Positions 45,202 through 55,901 of a DNA stretch of 64,000 nt are shown in pieces (the stretch's first letter is position 1; each line of letters starts with the position of its first letter). The position numbers and the translations under genes were made by a program. The notes under the pieces were generated by a model that was not told the DNA's origin, did not search any database, and was given only the letters and a program-made list of their open reading frames with translations. Source of the stretch: Arthrinium phaeospermum (Eukaryota > Ascomycota > Sordariomycetes > Amphisphaeriales > Apiosporaceae); the NCBI GenBank assembly GCA_006503535.1, contig QYRS01000006.1, positions 1 to 64,000 on the forward strand, read 5' to 3'.

Positions 45202-46250
45202 CTACTGACCACTGTCCCCACCAGAAAACACAAAGTCCTCTTCCTGCCGCCACCACCCCCGATCGTACCGCCAAAGCCTCAGCCCCAAGACCGTCCCCCT
45301 CGCCTCCCGCCCCGGCTCCAAACGGCCACTGTCCCCTCCTCCTCTCAGCTCGTGGAAGCACTCCTCCACCCTCGCGGGATCGTCCTCCTTGTTCATGATG
45401 GTGTAGTGCGCCTTCCAGCCCCTCCTCGCATCCTGCGCGCTCAGCACGCCGTGCGTCTTCTCCTCCAGATCGCCAGCAACAGTGTTCTCCCTTCCATCTG
45501 TGGCAGATGCCGTTTCTCCCATCTGCTCCCACCGATCAATCAACTCCCGCCGCATCTTCCCGACGATCCCCTCGCAGGGCCCCGGACTTGCACCGCGACC
45601 CCCTTGCGCCCCATGCGAAACACATCTTCTCGCAGATCGACCTCCACCGGGAGCTTTGCTGTTCTCGCCGCCGTCTCCCCCAGGTCTTGTTTTATTGTCT
45701 CCAGTAGCCGCCCCGGCAGCGCGTGGAACAAGGTCATGTGGGCGTCCACCTTGAGCCGCCGGGCCGGGAACCACTGCCGCCGCAGCGCCGACATGGCTTG
45801 CTCGTGGGCCGGGTCGGTGAGCAGCGTCAGGACGTAGACATCTTCTTCCTCTTGCTGTGCCGTTTCCTCGTGCTTGCTGTGTTGTCCCTTCTTTGATCCA
45901 TGGTGTGGCTGTGGGTTCTGCTGTGGATGCTGCGAGGGGCGTGGGGTTTGGTAGTATGTAGATGTGTGACTGCCCCTGCCCCTGCCCCTGCCGCCACGGC
46001 CACGGCCACGTCCGCCCTGCCACTTCTGCTGCTGCGCATGGTGATCTTGTTGAGATGAAGTGGAAGTCATGTCCTTGTTGCCACTACCATGGGTGGAAAT
46101 CGGTGGTGCATCGGTATGAACCAGCTGCTTCCTCGCCATTGCCGAATACGTCGCCGGCACACTGCTCGGAGGCTCGGTAGCGGAGGTCATGATGGTAGCA
46201 ATCCGACGGAATGGTCTTGTCGCGAAGGTTAAGTTGAGAGTCTCCCTCAT
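45202..46250 (-). CDS. 2H phosphoesterase (2'-5' RNA ligase-like) with apparent frameshift
   Basis: The family is recognised from two H-x-T motifs: HMTLFHALP in the upstream frame and HYTIMNKEDDP in the downstream frame, the paired catalytic histidines of the 2'-5' RNA ligase / cyclic phosphodiesterase (2H) superfamily. The N-terminal part contains an RGG-type stretch (GGRGRGRGGRGRGRG) and Q/H-rich sequence, suggesting RNA binding. The reading frame breaks near 45580-45583: the upstream frame (GVAVQVRG) would run into a stop at 45540, while the conserved downstream part (EGIVGKMRRELIDRW onward to the stop at 45202) is in another frame. One added base in the short C run restores continuity. 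The start may be at 46250 or at the MTSATEPP methionine at 46190. It could be a true pseudogene, but an assembly error is equally likely. Confidence 0.75.
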
Positions 46251-47208
46251 TGCTGGGTTGAGCCAGACCTACGGACATGAGCACTTACTGCTGTGTAATT
46301 GAAAGTCTAGCCGTCACTTTCAGTCATTGTTTTACCTACTTGGTTGCTAGCGCGATGACGTCAATGATTTCAGCGCGAAAAACAAACATCGCAAAACCAG
46401 GCTAGTCACTCTACGAGTACTACGGCGCGAGAAGAGCAAAGATTGCCATGTCTGGTAGTAGACTCACTCTGTGATGCTCACTACCTTGAAAGGTGGCCTG
46501 CGACGCCACGGAAATGTAAATGCAAGTCACTTGGAAAACGCGACGACAAATGCTCATATGAGTTCTCATTAAGATGGGTGCCCTTAGCAGGCCCATCAGT
46601 ACAACTAGTTTACATATCAATTGAGTCTTGGTCTTTCTTCATCGCGAGGAAAAACCGACCTCTTCTCCTGTAGGTCATCTCGCGGCGATGTTGACAATCA
46701 CAGACAGACGATGAGAAGACCACGAGTATCTAAAACCCCATCATCCATTGCAGGTGTTCCATGACGATACCCTGTACTCAGTAGTAAAATGATCTTCATC
46801 TTCTTGTTTCGTGCCAAAAGCAGCAGCAACGCTCTTCTTTTTCTCTTTCTCTTCCCTCAAAAGGCCGATGTAACTCAAAATGACATGGGCGCGCAATAGC
46901 TGCAGTAGCTTGGTGAAAACTCCTCAATACGCCAGAACGATGCAAGAACCTTCAATGTTTTGGGGGACGAAAAACAAAATGACGAAATGCTGTTGGTTTC
47001 GTTCCGTAGGCCATCGCCGCCATATGGCGGTGATCAAGGACCAAAGTGGGGGAAAAGACCAAACGCCGAATGGTCCCCTGTTCGATGCAAAGGTATGCTG
47101 CCGGTCGGTACATGCCGGGCCGACAAGAAACAAAAGAGAAGTGTGCAATTATACTTTACAAGTATAGAAACGAAGACGACGAGAATGTTTGACGTGGAAG
47201 TCTCATGC
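46251..47208. other. Intergenic region
   Basis: No supported gene. It contains the promoter of the phosphoesterase gene and the 3' flank of the large CCCH gene. Confidence 0.5.
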
Positions 47209-50200
47209 CTACTTGAGGTCGTTGGGATCGTGTCGGAAGGTGCACTGGTCGCCCTTGGCGCACTTGCCCTGGGCCCAGAAGGAGCAGGGCTTGGTGCCGA
47301 TGAGGGCGCGGTTGATGCCCTTCTGGTCCTTGTTGTCCTTGGCGCCGCCGCCGCGGAAGTTGTCCTTGTCCTTGCGCCCGCCTCGGCCGCCACCGCTCTT
47401 GTCGCCGCGGGACGATGACTCGTTGCCGTAGTCGTAGTCGGAAGGGCCGGGTCCGTAATCCAAGAAGCCGCTGTCGCCACCACCGGCAGCAGCTGCAGTA
47501 GCCCGGCTGGCGGCTCGGTCTCGGTCCTTGTGGTGATACGACTGCTGCGACTTGGAGGGCTGGTGCGACGGCTGCGAGGGCGGCTGGGCCTGTTGTCGAG
47601 GAACAGCTTCTTTCTGCTGTTGCTGCTGTTGAGCGACGGCGGGGTTCTGGGCCGCTTCCATCAGGGCACGCCAGTAAGCAGCTTGGGCATCGGCGGTGCT
47701 TTGAGCAGCGAATGCTTGGGCGGGTTGCGGCTGCTGGGCGGGCTGGCTTGACTGAGCTCCACCTCCAAGGGCAGATAGCAGAGACATGAGTTGCGAGTTC
47801 GGATCGTGCGACGGACCAGGCTGTTGCGACGGGGCTTGCGCGACGGCGAGGGGGTTCTGGGCGTGGCTACCTTGCATCGCCTGCATGATCTGGGCCATGG
47901 AGCTGTAGTCGTGGCCAGCACCGTAAGCCTGCTGCTGTTGGGGCTGAGCTTGTTGTTGGGCAGCGGCCTGGCCGTACTGAGCATAGTAGGCAGCCCAGGC
48001 AGCGGCATGGGCGTCCTGGGTGCTTTGCTGAGCAGCAGCAGCGACGGCAGGCTGTGCGTTGACTTGCTGGAGGGCGGCGGCGGCCTGGCGGGCCTGGTCC
48101 TCGGTCACCTTGCGGGCGCGTTCGGCGGCATCCTGCTGAGCCTTGGCGGCCATGGCGGCTTGGTGGCCCGCCTCCCACTGCTGCACGTGGGTCGGGTTGT
48201 TCTTCATGTGCTCGGGCACCTCGGTGGCGGGGAAAGGCTTGCCGGCAAACTCGGCGGCGACAGCCTCGAAGGCGTCCACATCGGCCTGCACCTTGGGATC
48301 GGCAAAGTCGGTGCGACGCGAGGTCTGGGGTCGGTTGGGATCGAAGGGATTGGGGTCTTGCCAATTGCGAACGGCGTCGGACTGCAGCAGCTGCAGCACC
48401 TTGGCGTCGCGATCGGCTTGCGACATGTTGGTGAAGGAGGCGGGCATGCCGGTGGCGTCTTTATCGGATTGCTGTTGCGACGACGACATTTTGTTGGCGC
48501 GGAGGGGTTGGTTGTTGATGGATGCAGCTTTGAGAAGGGCGACGACCTTGGCGAGGTCGGTGGTTTGACTTCCGCCAATTCGGTAAATGGCGCCCTGCAG
48601 TGCCTTTTTGGGGCCGTACTGGTGACTTTCGGCCCAGCGACGGTGGACTTCGAGCAGCTCAGGCTTGTCCGAGGGGAGCTGGCCGTAGCGCGTTTGCGTG
48701 CTGGCTGCCTCGGTTTTGGGGTTGCGCGGTGGGGACTTGGGCGACTCGGGGATGTCCGAGGCAGACGTGTAGACCACCATAAGCTCACGTCGCTCGTACT
48801 CTTCCATGTACTTCTGCTGACCCGTCGCCACCTCGCGAAGACCCCCGCGCCCGACGAAGCTCTTGTCGCGTTTCTTGCCGTCAATGGCCGAGAAGTCGGT
48901 CGCAGAAGGCTCGGCCCAGGCGCGCAGGCTGATGGCGCCCGTCTTGGTCTTGTTGCCCTCGGCGCCGTCGCCGTCGTCGACGTCCATCTCGTCCTCGTCG
49001 TCGCTCGAGATGCCCCGCTTCAGCATCTGGCCTTCGGACCGGTTGTCGCGGGCGTCCTGGATCATGTTGCTGGCGCGTCCCTCGTCTTCGGCCGCGTCGT
49101 GCTCGAACACCCGGATCTGCTCCAGCTCGCCCTCGGGCGCCCACTGCACCCGCAGTTTCCTCCTGGCCTCTTTGCGCAGCCGGCGTTCCTTTTCTTGGGC
49201 CGTCTCGGGGGCGCGGACCGGCTCGGATGCGCGCGTCTTGGGGGGCGACTTGGGCTTCGAGATCTGTGCCAACAGACCACTAATCGTGGACAGACTCGAA
49301 GATGCGGCCGCCTCGGGCTTCTTGACCGCCGGCTTGGCCACCGGTCGCGACTTGCCGGGGAGGATGGTACTGGTAGGCTTGGTCCGGACTTGTGAGGTGC
49401 TGCTGCTGGTGGACGATGGTTTCGCTGTCGACTGTGCCCCGTTGGTGCCATCGATGACGAGTTTCTTGGAGGAGCGCGAGTCACCGTCGTCGTCTCGTGG
49501 CCGCTTCGCCAAGCCCACGTCGGTGGCCACCTTCTTAGTCGCTCGCGAATCCTCCTCCTCGTCACGGCCTCTCTTAGCCGACGACGCCGCGACCAAGGCT
49601 TTGGTGGAATCACTAAGAACCCTTCGGGAATCAGCGCCGATCGAGCTGCCCGGCGTCGGCCTCTTCAGGCCCGTGAGCTTCGAGGCCGACTTCAGGTCCT
49701 TGGCAAGAATGGACGGCACCCTCTTGGGCGGCGCGGCCACATCCGCCTTGACTGTCTTTGGAGCAAGATCGTTTGAAGTGGTGGTAGGGGCGCTGCGCTT
49801 CTCGGTAGGCTTGGCCTCGGGCGCATCCTTGTCGTCTCTCGCGGACGAAACGATGTGTTCGAATGCGGCCACGCTCTCTTTGTCGAGATTCTTGCGGTAC
49901 TTGACGAGGACCTTTTGGAACTTGAGCTTGTCCAAGAGGAAGGTCTTGTCCATGTTGGTGATCTTGGACATGAGCTGCAGGATCGTCTTGGGCAGGGGGC
50001 CCGAGTAGTCCTCCATCAGGTAGGCGCTCCGCAGCATGTTGGAGAAGATGGAGCAGAGCTGCTGGTTGCCGCCCATGTTGCTCAGCACGGGGTCGTACGA
50101 GGATTCGACGGCGGTGCGGATCGCCATGAGCACCTGTGCCGACTTGGCCTCGAGCTCCTTCTTGAGCGGCGCCCGCTTCTTGGACTTCTCGTCGGTCGCC

Positions 50201-52315
50201 TTGACGTCGGTCCGCAGCTGCTTGAGGTCATCCCACAGCACCTTGAGGTACCGCCCAAACTCGGCAATGGCGTTGGCGGTCCATCCGGCGGGCGCCTCGT
50301 CCGACCTCCACACGATCTTCTCGACGTCCCATCTCACAGACTGGAGGGGGTCCTTGGGGCGTGGCTCCGACAGGCGCTGCGTGGATGCGGTGTTAGTAGT
50401 CGATTCGTCCCACAAAAAGAGACTGGACCTGCTTACCTTGCGGATTTCCTTGTCCAGCTGTGACTCTTCTTCTTCGCTCGAGTAGTCCGAGGAGTCTTCC
50501 ATCTCGGGCGAGTCGGGCCCTGATTTGCCCACCCTGGTCTTGGCCTTCCTGGAAGCCCGTTTCGTGGGGGCTTGTCGCGGGTAGGTTTGTGCTGGTAAAC
50601 AGTCAGTACTCGGATGGATCCACGAAGACAAGAAGCCAAGAAAACATACCTTTCCGTCCAGTCAGTTGCTGCATTTCCTGGTCAAGCCGGGCCAGCTTCT
50701 CACGCATGGCCTGCGATTCGGCCGGACTCAGGCTGGGGTTCCCGACGGCATTCTCGTAGGCCTGGAAGTCCCGGAGGATCTCACCAGGCAGCCTGTTCGG
50801 GTGGCCAGGCAGTAAGGGTTTCTGGCGCTCATTGAACTGTGCAATGAAAAGCCCACCGCGGTTCCCCTTGTGCACCGGTTCCATCTGAACCGGGGTGTTG
50901 GAGTAGAACAGGACGGGGCTTCCCGGTACCGGAATCCAATTGTGACTCGGCATCGGGGCAAATTGTGCCGTGGGTGCGGCAGCCGCCGGTGCCGCACCAT
51001 TCACCTGCGAGGTGGATTGCGTTGGTGGCGGCCGTTGTTGCTGCTGCTGCGGTGGCTGTTGTTGCATCGTGACTTGTGGCGGCATGGTGGGGTTGCCAGG
51101 CTGTCGGGAAATTGCACCTTGTGTGGTGGCTGCAGCATTTGGTACCGGACCGGTGCCGTTAGGTTTCATCAGCTGATGCTTTTGGGTAGGTGTGAGCGTT
51201 CGCTTGGGCTGCGCGACGGGCTGGTGCTGTTGTTGAAGTTGCGGCGGCTGGTGCGGCTGCTGCATGGGCGGTTGGGCAGAAAAGACAGCCTGGCTGGTCC
51301 GTTGAGGCTGGAGATGAGCCGGGATATTGGCAGGCGACTGGGACGGTGGGGGTACCGAGTACGGAATCTGGTTCTGGTACATGACTTGTTGGGGTTGACC
51401 ATTGGGCGCCGTGAATGCGGCGTACTGGTGACCACCTACCATGCCCTGAGCGGTCTGGAACTGGTAGGGCGAGTTTCTGGCTTCGGTTGGTTGGGGTGTC
51501 GAGCGACCTGCACCATCTCGCATTTGGACGGGCTGCTGGTAGGGCGGCTCATACATGTGCTGCGGATCCGCGCCGGCAGTGTGGGTTCCGTGTACCGCGG
51601 GTCTGACCCCGGAAGGTGTCGCAGAATGGGTGCGCGGCGATGCTTGTGGGTAGCCTGAATGCGATGCCGGGACGCCGTATTGCTGGAGGTTCTGTTGGGG
51701 GAAGGCTCCTTGAGGCGGCGTATTTGATGTGGTCTGCCATGACGCGTTGCCGGAGAAGTTGGCCGGAGCCGGCGAGGCCGTGGGCCGTTGCGGCTGCTGG
51801 TGATGCTGCTGTGCTTGTTGCGGCTGTGATTGCTGCTGCTGTTGCTGGGCTTGCATGGCCGGCATCCACATCTGGTGGGAGTCTGGCGACGTCCGGTAGT
51901 CGAATTGGCGACCCTGGCCGTGGCTGGCACCGGCGCCGGAACCGGTATCAACTGCGGCTGCCTGAGCATAGTAGGATTGCCCCGAATAGGGTTGTTGTGA
52001 GGAGGGATTGGCCGTGTTCTGGCCGGTGAAGGTGTTTGGATTGTACTCGTCCATGCCAGAAGCATGTTCGCCGGATTCCATTGCCGAGTTTCCAGTCCAG
52101 TTCATGTACATGCTCGAGTGGTCGACTTGTGCGTTGGGGCCGTCAAAGCCCTGGTGCGCAGAGTGGGCGCCATGAGTCGCATGAGTTCCATGAGCACCGT
52201 GGGCGTCATAGGCGGAATTGGGTTGATATTGGCTAGAGTAGAGGCTGTGAGGGTGCGAGTGGTAGTCCTCCTGGTTGAACTGACCCGACGGCCAGGCAGG
52301 ATTGCCTTGAGCCAT
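47209..52315 (-). CDS. PNUTS/Ppn1-like PP1 regulatory protein with CCCH zinc finger (1,662 aa)
   Basis: Three exons, 52315-50650, 50591-50437 and 50376-47209. Intron 1 is 58 nt. Intron 2 is 60 nt, lacks a stop and is in frame, so a naive frame reads through it, but it has gtaagc, a CTAAC branch site and an acgcag end. Residues 1-555 are Q/P/H-rich. Residues about 617-772 are helical and resemble a TFIIS-N/LW module. At about 1016-1019 lies RVQW, a match to the PP1-docking RVxF motif, followed by PEGELEQIRVFE, which parallels the sequence after the TVTW motif in animal PNUTS. The C-terminus (about 1638-1657) is a CCCH finger, C-x7-C-x5-C-x3-H. The order TFIIS-N, RVxF, CCCH is that of PNUTS, which anchors PP1 to the cleavage/polyadenylation machinery (Ppn1 in fission yeast). 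Identification is by architecture, not alignment. Confidence 0.8.
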
Positions 52316-55300
52316 TCCCCGGCGGCCGTCCTGGGCGGTGCAGTGATGCGGCTGCTGGGCTCGACGAAAGGGGCGGACTTCAATGCACGTGACTTGGCTG
52401 ATCAGATAATCAATTAGCAGGAGTTAGGCTTGGAGGCGTGTGTCTAACAAAGAAGGCACAAAAAGCGTGGGTGGTGGGGTGGGGTCGGTGTATCACAAGG
52501 GCACAACAACAACAACAACAACAACAAAAACAACAACTAGATTCAATGTACTCACATCGTTGCACCTCACCAATTGTCCAACAGGAAGAGACCAATAGAT
52601 CAAATGGTGTTCCAATTCAATTCTTCCAAGTCAATTGATCTTGACAGACGTCAACAAGGTGTTGAAGACGATACCGGTGTCGATGCGGGTGCCGGAGGTA
52701 TTGGCGGGTGCAGAGGCCGAGGGGCGTGTTTCTAAATCGGAGCTGCACACAAAACACACGAGCGGAGCCTGCTGCTTAAGCGGACCAGGGGGTATAGTAG
52801 CCCAAGCCGGATTGGGACTAGTCTGCAGATCTAAAGTCAAAAAGGAATCAATCAGCTGCAACGAAACGTCAAAGGCCAGCAGAAGCCGGGCAGAAGAGAA
52901 TCAGGAACGGTGAGGTTGGTGAAGTGTGTGGAACGGTGTGATGGCAGATCGGGCGTCATCAAGCCTGCAGGACACTGTCTCTGCGCCCCAGCATCAGTTG
53001 AAACCCCTGATGATGCGTCGTTATATCAATCTCGAGAGAGGTTGTGTTGCCCAGGCCGGCATAGATAAGACCCAATCCAATGGAGCAAGTGAATGTTTCC
53101 ACTAGTCGCAGCTCAATTGAATGAAGCTTCACCCAAGAAGGGTATTTGACAAGAGCCCAAGAACATCCAAGACCACTGATGCGGTGGTGGTGGTGGTGAT
53201 GGTTGGAAAATGGCCGGAGGACGGAGGACGGAGTTCGAAGCGCCCGCCCTGACAGGACAGGACAGACAAAGACGAGACCTGCACCACCTAAAAGTCCACC
53301 CCCCAACTCCCTCAAGAGGCGCACAAGTCCCACAAGCCTTCAATTGGCAATGGGAAGATATGCAAGCAACAGCAGCAACACCCGGTGCATGTGTGAATAT
53401 TACCAGTTCTAGGAACTGCCATGCAATTTGGGGGGTGTTGGTGTCGAGAGCATGGAGGTTTTCTCCAGGTATGGCGAATTGAATGCTGCGGCGGCTGCTC
53501 TGAACGGGTAACTGAGAAGAGAATGGGGGGTAGAGGCCAGGCCAATTGAATGATTAAGGGGTGCAGATGTGCCAAGAAACCTGGCTGGAAGCACAACAAC
53601 AGCAACAAAACCGCATCCTCCCAAGTACACGACGATCCCCGAGATGCTTCTCAATCAATTGAGCATGCTCCCGTGGGCATTGGGGTTATTTTCTGGCTCT
53701 CTCTTCACTCTCCCGTTCCATTATGGAAGGGAATTTCAGAAGTTACTGTACGTGTAATGGGCGGGGTGGATAGGCTGAAGGGGTGTCTGTCCAGTCCGGG
53801 CCGGGGGCTGTCTGCGGTCTGGGCCGATCCACTGAAATGTTCTGACACTGTCCACTGCTGTTGGGCGCGTAGACGCTAAAACCGCTCTCCTCTGCAGGAC
53901 GAGTCTGGTCTGCATCTGCTCTGGCCTGGCCGTCATTGAAGTTATGTATCTCTGCCACAAGCGCGTGCGCGCTCGCTCCTATCCAAGATGCCTGATGGGG
54001 GAACTTTGCAATTCATCCTGCAAAGTTTCGCAACTAGGATACTTGATTCCCGGACGTGGAGAGGGTACCCGCGCAAAACCGCGCATTTCAAAACAGTGCT
54101 TTAGAGGGGCATATAGTGTAGTGCAGTGCAGCGTGTACATCGCAAGAAGAAGAGAGGCAAAGGTGCTGGGCAAAAGGGGGAAGAGGGAGGTGGTTAATTA
54201 TCATACCCTTAATGGTCCAGACGTGACGATACGCGCGAGCAAGTGGCCTTTTCCACTGCCCCAATCTCGAAAAGTTTGCTGCTTTTGCTGGTTCTGAATC
54301 TTCCTACCAAGGAAACAAAGATATCGTCATGCTCTCGTTTTAGTTGAGAGATTGCGCGATGATTACAACATGTTCCCAGGTGTCTAAATGAGAGAAGTGT
54401 ATATGTTTTGTCCTGGAAGAATCTCCGAAAAGACCCTGCCTATTATGATCAACCTGGGGGGCGAGAAAGCGAGCGAGTGGGAGAAAGGGCGAATTGACGG
54501 GATGTGTTGTCGGCCGACGAAAGGTTTGCTTGCTGCACTGGGGAGGGATCCACTAGAGTGACGAGAGAATTCCACTGTCTATTTCAAAATACGCAAAAAG
54601 AAGGAACCGGCGGACACGGAAGAAGAAGAGAACGAGGAGTCGTCGTCGAGTTGGGCGGGCTGGCGATGGAAGAGAAATCCGCGAATACCAGCGACAAAAT
54701 TAGAAATGGAATGAAGGGCCGTTGCTCGATGGAAACTGGAGGTCGCGCGATGTTTCGGATGGGCGACGGCGACGGTCGTGGTCGAAGTTGGTTGTTGTGG
54801 TCGAGAGGGTTGGAGTTGGGAATGAGGAGAATGGACAGGCAGAGAGACAGAGACAGGTCAAGGGAGAAAATGGCAAATGGCTGGCTGGGTTGGGTACGGC
54901 GGATGGAGCAAATCAAATCGGGACAAGACATGGAAGACAAGGCGGAGGCAGGAACATAAGCGAGTGAGAGGAGCGAGAGAAAGTGGTCTTTGCCCGCTGC
55001 TACAACGCACCCATCCATGCCTAAACCTACTTGAGTTTTAGTGGCTCTCGGTTTGGCAGCCAGCCGTGCCGCTCTCCCAGAGCTGTTGCTGCTGCTGCTG
55101 CTGCTGAGCTGCTGCCAAAGTGGTGGCCCGCCAGAAGCCTGCCTCCTGCAAAGGAGAAACAATGAAACTCCAAAAGCAACTGCCCGCGACAGGCAGGCAG
55201 ATGCCGTACAGCGACCCCTGCCAGCTGCCCGTTCAATTGAGGCCGGGATGCAAATGCGCATGCGACTCATCGTCAGCCACGGTCGGGAAGTGCTTACCTG

Positions 55301-55901
55301 GCCGGTCGCCGTCAATTGGTGGAAGCCTAGCTACGTCCAGTCCCTAGCTTCTGATTACAGTGCTGCCTCCGCCAATTTGGAGCCCATAGCTCCCAAACCC
55401 ACCCACCTGCCACCCATCCACTACAGCCAGTGCAATTGATGCAGGTTGCAGATGCAGTCCATTGGAAGCTGACTTGACTTCACGTTCTCAATGTCCGACT
55501 GCCTCCCTATCCAAGGCGAGCTTGACCAAAATATAGAACATTGAAATTCTCAACAGGCAGCACTTCCCAATTCCTTCCATGTGATTTGACCATCTGCAAA
55601 GTCCCAAGTCCAGCCGCAATTGCCAGCTCCAGTCCCACCACCTTGTTCTGTTAGGTACGTACATGTAGACATTGAATCCCTGCCCGCCTGCTGCTCGACC
55701 GCCCCACCGTAAAGTAGTAGCCCACCATCCATCTGGACACGCGTATCACAGGCAAGTGGGCATACATCATCCAAACGAGACCTACCATACCACGATCGAT
55801 AGCACGACAGCGACGGCCGACAACCACCTGCGAATAGCTTCACCCGCCGACCGACCCAATTGCGCTTTCCCATTCTGTCGCAATTCACAAGTCTCGCAGC
55901 C
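52316..55901. promoter_or_regulatory. 3.6-kb divergent intergenic region rich in CAATTG and microsatellites
   Basis: The region lies between the divergent CCCH and SLY1 genes; no credible gene is present. It contains an (aac)n tract at 52503-52537, a (ggt)n tract at 53183-53200 and a (gct)n tract at 55087-55106. By eye there are eleven CAATTG hexamers (for example 52571, 52632, 53114, 53341, 53543, 53656, 55234, 55313, 55433, 55617, 55857), about ten times the chance rate. Long 5' untranslated regions are plausible. Confidence 0.55.

Noticed and set aside
47791..49395. 534-codon plus-strand frame across the large CCCH gene
   Set aside because: Antisense shadow with G/L/V/H-rich composition; the minus strand carries the CCCH finger, RVxF motif and canonical introns.
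54584..55315. 243-codon minus-strand frame in the CCCH/SLY1 intergenic region
   Set aside because: Low-complexity S/L/P-rich translation from pyrimidine-biased DNA and microsatellites; no domain.
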